A DNA stretch of 64,000 nucleotides from Halorubrum sp. BOL3-1 (lineage in GTDB: Archaea > Halobacteriota > Halobacteria > Halobacteriales > Haloferacaceae), in assembly GCF_004114375.1 (NCBI RefSeq), contig NZ_CP034692.1, forward strand, positions 496,001 through 560,000, given 5' to 3'. Positions 36,749 through 46,594 of the stretch are shown here, in pieces. The stretch's first letter is position 1. Every line of letters begins with the position of its first letter. Made by a program: the position numbers and the translations under genes. The notes beneath the pieces were generated by a model. The model was not told where the DNA came from and ran no database searches. It worked only from the letters and a program-made list of their open reading frames with translations.

Positions 36749-36763
36749 CGCGCACCGCCCGGT

Positions 36764-37684
36764 ATGGCTCCGTCACGCGACCCGGCCGTCCCGTCGTTCC
36801 CGCCGCTCCCGCCCTTCGACTCGGCCGCCGCGGACGATGTCCTCGACGGCCACCTGTGGGTGATCGAACTGATCGACGGCACCGGGGTCCGCTTCCGGAT
36901 GGACGAGTCGGGGCTGCTCCGCTTCGCGGGCCCGGACGGCGCCTTCGCGGACGACGACGCCGCCCCTCTCCGTCTACGGCCCGCGATCAGGCATGTCAGG
37001 TCGCGGTTCGACCGGGAGGCGCTCCGCGACGCGGTCGACGACCCGACCGACGTCGCGTTCCTCGGCGTCGCGACCCACCGTCGCCGGATCGACTACGACT
37101 GGGACCGGATCCCGCCGTTCCTCGGGACCGACGTGTGGACCGGAACGAGTGACCGGTTCCGCCCGCCCGACGCCGCGGCGGCGATCTTCGAGGGGACCGG
37201 ACTCGACGCGGTCGACGCGATCGATCGCGAGGTCCCCGCTCGCGACTTCGACCCGGACGCGTACGGGATCCCGGAGTCCGCCTGGGGCGACGGGCCGGCG
37301 GCCGGCGTCGTCGTCCGGAACAAGCGCGGCGACCGCGGGAGGCTGGTCCGGGGCGACTTCGACGGCGGGAGTTCCGGCTCGGCCGGCGACGAAGCGCCCG
37401 ACGTCGAGACGCTCGCGGCGGAGTACGCCGCGGACGAGCGCCTCGAACGGTACCGGAGGACGGTCGAACGGCGGGGCGAGCCGGCGACCGTCGACGCGCT
37501 CGCGGACCGGGTCGTCGAGGCCGCGGCCCGCGAGGCGCCCGCCCGAATTCGGGCCGGGGCCGGGCACCCGCGCGGCGACGGCACCCCGACCGGCTCGCAT
37601 CCGGCCGTCGACGCGGGTCGCCTCCGGGCGGTCGCCGTCGAGCGCGTCCGGGCTTTCCTCGACGAGCGACCGGAATCGGACTGA
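36764..37684 (+). CDS. RNA-ligase-like nucleotidyltransferase-fold protein, catalytic lysine missing
   Basis: 306 residues. The pattern resembles the DNA/RNA ligase and capping-enzyme nucleotidyltransferase fold: LWVIELIDGTGVRFRM fits motif I (normally E-K-x-D-G), VAFLGVATHRRRIDYDWDRIPPFLGTDVW fits the motif III region, and AGVVVRNKRGDRGRLV fits motifs IV-V. The lysine that would carry the adenylate is L36 here, and the glutamate of motif IV (EGVVxR) is replaced by Ala, so the protein is likely catalytically dead if the match is right. The C-terminal 120 residues are Arg/Ala/Asp-rich helices. Confidence in the fold is moderate. Confidence 0.65.
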   Translation: MAPSRDPAVPSFPPLPPFDSAAADDVLDGHLWVIELIDGTGVRFRMDESGLLRFAGPDGAFADDDAAPLRLRPAIRHVRSRFDREALRDAVDDPTDVAFLGVATHRRRIDYDWDRIPPFLGTDVWTGTSDRFRPPDAAAAIFEGTGLDAVDAIDREVPARDFDPDAYGIPESAWGDGPAAGVVVRNKRGDRGRLVRGDFDGGSSGSAGDEAPDVETLAAEYAADERLERYRRTVERRGEPATVDALADRVVEAAAREAPARIRAGAGHPRGDGTPTGSHPAVDAGRLRAVAVERVRAFLDERPESD

Positions 37685-37756
37685 GGGACGGCCACTCGCG
37701 GACTCCGCGTGCGATGTTCGCCGCAGGCGCTCACACGCCCGCGCGCGTGCGCCGCC

Positions 37757-37764
37757 TTTATAAG
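37757..37764 (+). promoter_or_regulatory. TATA box of gyrB
   Basis: TTTATAAG lies 30-37 bases before the gyrB ATG at 37794, implying a very short leader rather than a leaderless start. An out-of-frame ATG at 37781 lies between them. Confidence 0.6.
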
Positions 37765-37778
37765 CCAACGGCGACTAG

Positions 37779-39709
<1,931 letters not shown>

Positions 39710-39710
<1 letters not shown>

Positions 39711-42295
39711 TGAGCTCCGACGTACCTAACCCCGATCCTGACGATCCCGCGGCACGGATCACGAACGCCCGCATCGAAGACGAGATGGAGCAGTCGTACA
39801 TCGACTACGCGATGTCCGTTATCGCGGGGCGGGCGCTCCCGGACGTGCGCGACGGACTCAAGCCCGTCCACCGCCGCATCCTCTTCGCGATGAACGAGGC
39901 GGGCGTGACGAGCAACTCCGCGCACCGCAAGTCCTCCTCCGTCGTCGGGGAGACGATGGGCGACTACCACCCGCACGGCGACAGCGCGATCTACGACACG
40001 CTCGCGCGGATGGCGCAGGACTTCTCGATGCGGTACCCCCTCGTCGACGGCCAGGGGAACTTCGGCTCCGTCGACGGCGACCCGCCGGCCGCGATGCGGT
40101 ACACGGAGGCGCGGATGGCCCCCATCGCCGAGGAGCTGATGGCCGACATCGAGCGCGACACCGTCGACTTCTCGTCCAACTACGACGACCGGCTGGAGGA
40201 GCCGGAGGTGTTGCCCGCGGCGTTCCCGAACCTGCTCGTCAACGGCTCCTCGGGCATCGCAGTCGGGATGTCGACGAACATCCCGCCCCACAACCTCGGT
40301 GAGGTGATAGACGCCACCGTCGAGCTAATCCAGACCCCCGACGCGACCGTCGAGGACCTGATGGAACACGTCAAGGGACCGGACTTCCCGACCGGCGCGA
40401 ACATCGTCGGGCGGAACGCGGTCCACGAGGCGTACAAGACGGGTCGGGGACGCCTCCGCGTTCGCGCGGAGTTCGAGGTCGACGAGGAGGAGGGCCGGAT
40501 CGTCATCTCCGAGCTCCCCTTCCAGCAGAACAAGTCGCGGCTCGTCGAGCGGATCGCCGAGGACGTCAACGAGGGCGCGATCGACGGTATCCGCGATCTG
40601 CGCGACGAGTCCGACCGCGACGGGATCCGGATCGTCGTCGAGCTGAAGCGGGACGCGATGGCCGAGGTCGTCAAAAACCAGCTGTTAGAGAGCCACCTCG
40701 AACGCACGTTCGGCGTCATCAACCTCGCTCTGGTCGACGGCTCGCCGCAGGTGCTCGACCTCAAGCAGACGCTCGAACACTACGTTGAACACCGCCGCGA
40801 GGTCGTCCGGCGACGCTCCGAGCACGAGCTCGCGGAGCGCGAGGACCGCGCGCACATCCTCGAAGGGCGGCTGAAGGCGCTCGACAACGTCGATAGCGTC
40901 GTCGAGACGATCCAGAACTCCGACGACCGCGACGCCGCGAAGGCCGCGCTGGAGTCCGCGTTCGACTTCACCGAGGCGCAGGCGGCCCACATCGTCCGGA
41001 TGCAGCTCGGCTCGCTCACATCGATGGAGACGGCCGAAATCGAGTCGGAGTACGAGACGGTGACCGCCCGGATTGAGCGCCTGGAAACGATCCTTGCGGA
41101 CCCCGACGAACTCGACCAGGTGATCGTCGACGAGCTGCGGGAGATCAAAGCCGAGTACGACGACGAGCGCCGCACGAGCTTCATCAAGGACGCCGGCGAC
41201 GTGACCCACGAGGACCTCATCCCGGAGGAGGAGTGCGTCGTCGTGATGAGCGAGGACGACTACATCAAGCGGATGTCGCTCGACACCTTCCGCGCCCAGA
41301 ACCGCGGCGGCAAGGGGATTATCGGCACGGGGCTGAAGGAGGGTGACCGCGTCTCCTCGGTGTTCGCGGCCAACTCCCACGACTACCTCCTCGCGTTCAC
41401 GAACCGCGGGCAGATCTACGAGCTGAAGACCTACGAGATCCCGGAGATGTCCCGCACGGCGCGCGGGAAGTCCGCGGTCAACCTCCTCGATCTCGACGAC
41501 GGCGAGGAGATCGAGTCGGTCGTCAACACCGAGGACCTCGACGATGACGAGTTCCTCACGATGGTCACCCGTGACGGCTACATCAAGCGGACCGCCGTCG
41601 ACGAGTTCGGCAACATCCGGTCGACCGGGATCCGCGCTATCCGGCTGGAGGACGGCGACGAACTCGTCGATGTCGAGGTGACAGACGGCGACCGCGACAT
41701 CGTCATCGGCAGCCGCCACGGGATGGCGATCCGGTTCGACGAGTCGGAGGCGCGCGCGATGGGCCGCACGGCCCGCGGCGTGATCGGTATCGACCTCCGC
41801 GAAGGCGACGCGGTCTCGGGCGTCGCAGCCGTCGACGACGAGCACCACGACTGGGTGCTCACCGTGACCGAGAGCGGCTACGGGAAGCGCTCGGACCTCG
41901 ACGAGTATCGCCCGCAGTCCCGCAACGGCAAGGGACTCGTCGACATCAAGACCGGCGACCGCAACGGCGCGGTCGTCGCCATCGAGGCGGTCACTCACGG
42001 CGACCACCTGCTCGCGACGAGCGCGGCGGGACAGATCATGCGGACCCGCGTCGAGGAGGTATCGACCGTCAGCCGCAACACGAAGGGCGTCATCGTGATG
42101 AACTTAGAGCCAGACGACGAGGTCGCGTCCATCGACATCGTCCCCGAGTCGGTCCACGCTGCCGACGAGAGCGAGGCGGACGCCGCCGACGCGGGAGACG
42201 ACACCGCCGAAGCCGGTGCCGACGCGGGAGACGACACCGCCGAAGCCGGCGCCGACGCGGGAGACGACACCGTCGAAGCCGCCGACGTCAAGTAG
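39710..42295 (+). CDS. gyrA: DNA gyrase subunit A
   Basis: 861 residues from ATG 39710, which overlaps the gyrB stop; a GTG 15 bases upstream is less likely. The breakage-reunion domain shows [30 protein letters not shown] and the catalytic tyrosine in [10 protein letters not shown]. The GyrA box is AQNRGGKG, needed for wrapping DNA, and the C-terminal beta-pinwheel repeats follow. The last 45 residues are an Ala/Asp/Glu tail of tandem repeats. Acts with GyrB. Confidence 0.98.
42185..42283 (+). repeat. 33-bp tandem repeats in gyrA tail
   Basis: Three successive 33-bp units at 42185-42217, 42218-42250 and 42251-42283 encode [22 protein letters not shown] and [11 protein letters not shown]. 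The first two are nearly identical. They form an acidic, disordered end to the protein. Confidence 0.85.
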
Positions 42296-42579
42296 TCCGC
42301 CCGTGCGGTTGTTCCCGATCCGTTTTCGGACATCGGCGTCAGTTAGCGGTGTGCGGGATTGAAGTCGCGGTGACGGTCCCGACCGGAAGGGGCGACCGGC
42401 GTGGGACGCCGGAAACTGTCTGCTCTACGACGAACAGACCACGGTCGCGGCCGATGTCGTCGAGGTCGCGGGCGAGTGCGTCAACTCTCGATAGTCGCTC
42501 GACGCGGTCGAGTGCGACCGCGCTCCCCGCGGATCGTTCAGGAAAGTTACTTACTGTCGCCGCGAAAAACTCCGGTCAC

Positions 42580-44679
42580 ATGGAGGAGTACGAGGGGATA
42601 GACGAGGTCGTACACGAACCGACCGAGTCGTTCGCGGAGTCGACGAACGTCGCCGCGTTCATGCGCGAGTACGGGATCGACGACTACGACGAGCTAATCC
42701 GCCGCACCACCTCGGAGGTCCCGGGCGAACCGGAGTCCGGGGTCGACTGGTTCTGGGACGAGATCGTCGACTACCTCGATCTCGAGTTCCACACCGAGTA
42801 CGACGCGGTCCGGGACAGCGCGGAGCGGAACTCCGCGGGCAACCGGACGCAGTCCGGTGACGACGCCGACGGCCCGCAGTTCTCCGACTGGTACCCCGGC
42901 GGCGAGGTCAACGTCGCGCACAACGTCGTCGACCGCCACGCCGCGGTCGACTCCCCGAACCGCAACCGCGTCGCGCTGATCTGGGAGGGCGAACCGGGCG
43001 ACGTCCGCGAGATCACCTTCCACGAACTCCGCCGGCAGAGCGACCGCGTCGCGAACTACCTGACCGAGGCGGGGATCGAGACCGGCGACACCGTCGGGCT
43101 GTACATGCCGATGGTGCCCGAGGTCGTCTCCATCCTCTACGGCTGTCTGAAGGTCGGCGCGATCGCGGTGCCGATCTTCTCCGGGTTCGGGCGCGAGGCG
43201 ACCGCGACCCGGATCGAGGACGGGAAACCGTCCGTGCTGTTCACGGGCGACGGGTTCTACCGGCGGGGCGACGAGGTGCGGCTGAAGGCGACGGCCGACG
43301 ACGCCGTCGACGACGCCGGCCACGTCGAGGAGGTGGTCGTGTACGACCGGCTCGGCGCGACGCCGGCCGGAAGCGACGCCGACGATCCGAACGCCGCCGA
43401 CGCCGGCGACGGGAGCGACGTCGACCCAGTCCCGTGGGACGACGACCGCGACCGCACCTGGAAAGACGCGGTCGGCTCGCGGCCCTCGACGTACGACACC
43501 AAGCGCCTCCCGAGCGACCAGGAGTCGATGCTGCTGTACTCGTCCGGGACCACGGGCGAGCCGAAGGGTATCGTCCACACCCACGCGGGCGTCCTCACGC
43601 AGTGCGCCAAGGAGATCCACTTCGGTTTCGACCAGAAGCAAGCCGACCGGTTCTTCTGGGTGTCCGATATCGGCTGGATGATGGGCCCGTGGACGCTCAT
43701 CGGCAACCACGCGTTCGGCGGGACGGTGGTGATGTACGAGGGCGCGCCGGACCACCCCGAGCCGGACCGCTTCTGGGAGCTGATCGACCGACACGGGATC
43801 ACCCAGTTCGGCATCTCTCCGACCGCGATCCGCGCGCTCCGCAAGCACGGGGACGAGTGGGTCGAGGGTCACGACCTCTCCTCGCTCAGAATCTTGGGTT
43901 CGACCGGCGAGCCGTGGGACCCCGAGTCGTGGCGCTGGTTCTACGACGCGGTCGGCGGGGGCGACTGCCCGATAATCAACATCTCCGGCGGGACGGAGAT
44001 CTGCGGCTGCTTCCTCATGCCGATGCCGAACCGGCCGCTGAAGCCCTGTACGCTCGGCGGTCCGGGACTGGGAATGGACATCGACATCGTCGACGAGACG
44101 GGCGAGTCGGTCCGGGAGTCCGGCGAGCGCGGCTACCTCGTCGCGCGCGACTCCTGCCCATCGATGACGAAGTCGCTGTGGTCGGGCGACGAACGCTACC
44201 TGGAGGAGTACTGGTCGACCTGGCCGGACCTCTGGGACCACGGCGACTTCGCACAGCAGGACGAGGACGGCTTCTGGTTCCTCCACGGCCGCGCCGACGA
44301 CGCCCTCAACGTCGCGGGTCGGAAGGTCGGCCCGGCCGAGATCGAGGGCGTCCTCATCGACCACGACGCCGTCAACCAGGCCGCGGCGGTCGGCGTCCCG
44401 GACGACACGACGGGGACCGCAGTCGTCACGTACATGGTCCTCGAACCGGACGCGGAGCCGAGCGACGACCTCCGCGAGGAGCTGCGGACCGTGGTCGGTG
44501 ACGAGCACGGCAAGCCGTTCCGGCCGCGCGAGCTGCTGTTCGTCGACGCCTTTCCGAAGACGCAGTCGGGGAAGATCATCCGACGCGCGATCGAGTCCGT
44601 CTACAACGGCGAGGACCCGGGCGACCTCTCCTCGATGGAGAACCCGGACGCGCTCGACGCGCTCCGCGACGCGGCCTGA
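42580..44679 (+). CDS. Acetyl-CoA synthetase-like AMP-forming ligase
   Basis: 699 residues from ATG 42580 (MEEYEGIDEVVHEPTESFA); the open frame before it looks non-coding, and the 284 bases between gyrA and this start hold no other gene. Adenylation motifs: LYSSGTTGEPKGIVHTHAG, FFWVSDIGWMMGPW, NISGGTEICGCFLMP, HGRADDALNVAGRKVGPAEIEG and PKTQSGKIIRRAIE, which contains the C-terminal catalytic lysine. This is the acetyl/propionyl-CoA synthetase group, though substrate within the group is not certain. A loop with Asp/Gly-rich insert (SDADDPNAADAGDGSDVD) is at about residue 265. Confidence 0.92.
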   Translation: MEEYEGIDEVVHEPTESFAESTNVAAFMREYGIDDYDELIRRTTSEVPGEPESGVDWFWDEIVDYLDLEFHTEYDAVRDSAERNSAGNRTQSGDDADGPQFSDWYPGGEVNVAHNVVDRHAAVDSPNRNRVALIWEGEPGDVREITFHELRRQSDRVANYLTEAGIETGDTVGLYMPMVPEVVSILYGCLKVGAIAVPIFSGFGREATATRIEDGKPSVLFTGDGFYRRGDEVRLKATADDAVDDAGHVEEVVVYDRLGATPAGSDADDPNAADAGDGSDVDPVPWDDDRDRTWKDAVGSRPSTYDTKRLPSDQESMLLYSSGTTGEPKGIVHTHAGVLTQCAKEIHFGFDQKQADRFFWVSDIGWMMGPWTLIGNHAFGGTVVMYEGAPDHPEPDRFWELIDRHGITQFGISPTAIRALRKHGDEWVEGHDLSSLRILGSTGEPWDPESWRWFYDAVGGGDCPIINISGGTEICGCFLMPMPNRPLKPCTLGGPGLGMDIDIVDETGESVRESGERGYLVARDSCPSMTKSLWSGDERYLEEYWSTWPDLWDHGDFAQQDEDGFWFLHGRADDALNVAGRKVGPAEIEGVLIDHDAVNQAAAVGVPDDTTGTAVVTYMVLEPDAEPSDDLREELRTVVGDEHGKPFRPRELLFVDAFPKTQSGKIIRRAIESVYNGEDPGDLSSMENPDALDALRDAA

Positions 44680-44709
44680 GCGCGGGGGTCCGGTCGGACC
44701 GAGTTCGCC

Positions 44710-45180
44710 TCAGGCGGTCGCGTCCGCCACCGCCTCGTCGAGCGCGTCGTAGTCCGGCTCCTGTCTGGCGTCGTCCGCGAGCCAGCGGTACGTCACCGTC
44801 CCGTCCGCGTCGATCACGAACACGGCTCGCTGCGCCACCGTCTCGACGCCGTAGCCTTCGAACTCCTCGACCGCGTCGTACGCCTCGATCGCGTTGTGGT
44901 CCGGGTCGCCCACGAGCGCGAACGGGAGGTCGTACTGGGCGCGGTACGCGACGAGCGCGTGCGGGAGGTCGGTGCTCACGCCGAACAGGGTACAGTTGTC
45001 GCGGTCGAACCCGTCGCGGAGCGCCTCCATCTCGCCGGTACAGGTGTTCGAGAATGCGGCGGGGAAGAAGGCGAGCACGACCGGCTCGTCACCGAGGTGG
45101 TCCCCGAGGTCGAACGGCGCGATGTCGTCGTCCGCGATCGATCCGGAGAACCCGGGGGCGTCGTCACCGACGTTTGGCAT
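44710..45180 (-). CDS. Peroxiredoxin (AhpC/TSA, Bcp-like)
   Basis: 156 residues from ATG 45180 (MPNVGDDAPGFSGSIADDD). The thioredoxin-fold peroxidase core is clear: VVLAFFPAAFSNTCTGEMEALRDGF with the peroxidatic C47, then LFGVSTDLPHALVAYRAQYDLPFALVGDP. A second cysteine at 63 (DRDNCTLF) could act in resolution, but its spacing is not standard. Reduces peroxides with thiol donors. Divergent from tatA with 95 bases between. Confidence 0.9.
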   Translation of the reverse strand: MPNVGDDAPGFSGSIADDDIAPFDLGDHLGDEPVVLAFFPAAFSNTCTGEMEALRDGFDRDNCTLFGVSTDLPHALVAYRAQYDLPFALVGDPDHNAIEAYDAVEEFEGYGVETVAQRAVFVIDADGTVTYRWLADDARQEPDYDALDEAVADATA

Positions 45181-45240
45181 ACGTAGCTGTCGTCGGCCGG
45201 CTGTATGACCGTTTCGGCGGCGCTCCGGCAGAGGCAAAAA

Positions 45241-45250
45241 GACTATAGTC
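45241..45250 (+). promoter_or_regulatory. TATA-like palindrome upstream of tatA
   Basis: GACTATAGTC is a perfect 10-base palindrome at 26-35 bases before the tatA ATG, so it probably serves as the TATA box. Confidence 0.5.
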
Positions 45251-45275
45251 GCCACAGGGCTACTGCGGAACAGAG

Positions 45276-45548
45276 ATGGTAAGTGTGATTCCACTGTTCG
45301 GCGGTCTTCCGGTGGGGCCGGAGCTCCTCATCATCCTGCTCGTGCTGGTCCTGCTGTTCGGGGCGAACAAGATCCCGAAGCTCGCTCGGTCGACGGGACA
45401 AGCGATGGGCGAGTTCAAGAAGGGCCGCGAGGAGATCGAAGATGAACTGAAAGAGATGAACGACGACGAGACAGAGTCAACGCTCGACGACGAGGACGAC
45501 GAGTTCGACGACCTCGAAAGCGAGACCGAAAAGGAAACCAGCGCGTAA
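45276..45548 (+). CDS. tatA: Sec-independent protein translocase TatA-like subunit
   Basis: 90 residues. Classic layout: short N-terminus, one membrane helix GPELLIILLVLVLLFGANKIPKLARS (residues about 13-38), an amphipathic helix TGQAMGEFKKGREEIEDELKE, and an acidic tail (DDEDDEFDDLESETEK). The FGANKIPKLARS hinge is the family hallmark. TatA forms the pore for folded proteins with twin-arginine signals; haloarchaea export most secreted proteins this way, for example the hydrolase at 30-31 kb. No tatC in the window. Confidence 0.94.
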   Translation: MVSVIPLFGGLPVGPELLIILLVLVLLFGANKIPKLARSTGQAMGEFKKGREEIEDELKEMNDDETESTLDDEDDEFDDLESETEKETSA

Positions 45549-45575
45549 GCCCGTCCCCGACGCCGACAGAGCACC

Positions 45576-45582
45576 CTTATAG
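45576..45582 (+). promoter_or_regulatory. TATA box of tRNA-Arg
   Basis: CTTATAG lies 20-26 bases before the 5' end of the tRNA. Confidence 0.55.
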
Positions 45583-45601
45583 CGTTTTCTTCACCCGTTC
45601 T

Positions 45602-45674
45602 GGGCGCGTGGCCTAGCGGACAGGGCGAGAGGTTCCTAACCTCTCGATCGCGGGTTCGAATCCCGTCGCGCCCG
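45602..45674 (+). tRNA. tRNA-Arg (anticodon CCU)
   Basis: 73 bases folding as a standard cloverleaf. The acceptor stem GGGCGCG (45602-45608) pairs with CGCGCCC (45667-45673), with G as discriminator. The anticodon stem GAGAG/CTCTC holds the loop TTCCTAA, giving anticodon CCT, which reads AGG. The T-arm GCGGGTTCGAATCCCGT carries the TTCGA motif. No intron and no encoded CCA. Confidence 0.95.
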
Positions 45675-45678
45675 TTCT

Positions 45679-45779
45679 CTCGCTTCGCTCGCAGGCAGCG
45701 GGCGCGACCGGCTCCACGCTCGCTCACTTCGTTCGCTCGCGGGGATCCCGCCGTGCCCGCTGCCTGCGAACGAAGCGAG
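45679..45779. repeat. 25-bp imperfect inverted repeat after tRNA-Arg
   Basis: Arm 1 at 45679-45703 and arm 2 at 45755-45779 are reverse complements at 24 of 25 positions; the single difference would form a G-U pair in RNA. The 51-base loop contains smaller nested repeats (GCTCGCTCACTTCG and GTTCGCTCGC). It fills the gap between the tRNA and the convergent membrane-protein gene, so a bidirectional transcription stop or a dispersed repeat are both possible. Confidence 0.75.
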
Positions 45780-45793
45780 CGGTAGCGGTTCCC

Positions 45794-46486
45794 CTACGCG
45801 TCCCCGTCCAGTCGCCGGAACGAGTGCGACGCGAGCGCGACCGATCCGACCGCGATCGCGAGCGTCGCGGACGCCAGTCCGGGACCCGGCTCGTACAACA
45901 GCGGCGGGTGGTAGCCGATCCAGTAGTCGACGACGACGTTCGCGACGCCGAGCGCCAGGGCCGTCGCGAGCGCGCCGCGGGTCGTCCGGCCGAACACCGG
46001 GAACAGCAGCGCCAAGCCGACGAAAAGTAAGTGCGTCCCGATCACGCCCCAGTAGTAGATCCAGGCGTCGGGGGCGGCGACGTACTCACCGAACGCGAGG
46101 TTGAGAGAGACCAGCGGCCAGACGCCGAACTGGACCAGCCAGACGAACGCGACCGTCTGGAGGTACGTCGACGCTCGCGAGACCGGGACGTCGATCACGC
46201 GATCGCCGCGACGCACCGCCGGAACGAGCCGTAAAAGAACGCTCCCGCCGAGCGCGACCGCGACCGCCGAGTCCGCGTACAGCGGCCAGAGGAGGGCCGG
46301 AACCTCGTCCGCGGTCGGCACGTAGTACCAGGTTCCCACCGCGAGCATGGACGCGGTGAGCGCACAGACGACGGCGAGGCTCCGCGGCGTCCCGAGCAGC
46401 TCCTCCGCGATCGCCGCGCGGACCCGCCGCCTGACCGCAGGCCGCCGGAGCCGTCGGAGTCGCGAGAATCGTTCGGAGCGTGACAC
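45794..46486 (-). CDS. DUF1405-like polytopic membrane protein
   Basis: 230 residues. Basic N-terminus of about 30 residues (MSRSERFSRLRRLRRPAVRRR), then six hydrophobic segments (for example SLAVVCALTASMLAVGTWYYV, LLWPLYADSAVAVALGGSVLL, VAFVWLVQFGVWPLVSLN, WIYYWGVIGTHLLFVGLALLFPVF, ALATALALGVANVVVDYW). It ends in GLASATLAIAVGSVALASH. The pattern PLYADSAVAVALG and the NVVVDYWIGYHP loop match what I recall for DUF1405 proteins of archaea and Bacillus. No role known. Confidence 0.8.
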   Translation of the reverse strand: MSRSERFSRLRRLRRPAVRRRVRAAIAEELLGTPRSLAVVCALTASMLAVGTWYYVPTADEVPALLWPLYADSAVAVALGGSVLLRLVPAVRRGDRVIDVPVSRASTYLQTVAFVWLVQFGVWPLVSLNLAFGEYVAAPDAWIYYWGVIGTHLLFVGLALLFPVFGRTTRGALATALALGVANVVVDYWIGYHPPLLYEPGPGLASATLAIAVGSVALASHSFRRLDGDA

Positions 46487-46594
46487 GCCCGACGGTCGGT
46501 GCGCGAGTGACTAAAACCCGCCCGTCAGCGGTCGATTATCAATCTCGGTGTTTTGCCAGACACCTTTTTCAACGGAAACGGCGTTCCCGTAGCT

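Noticed and set aside
42296-42579. Open frame leading into the acetyl-CoA synthetase-like gene
   Set aside because: It adds 77 residues of Arg/Ser-rich sequence without family support; ATG 42580 is the normal start.
45679-45779. A second tRNA or small structured RNA after tRNA-Arg
   Set aside because: The inverted repeat does not give a cloverleaf; no T-arm motif.
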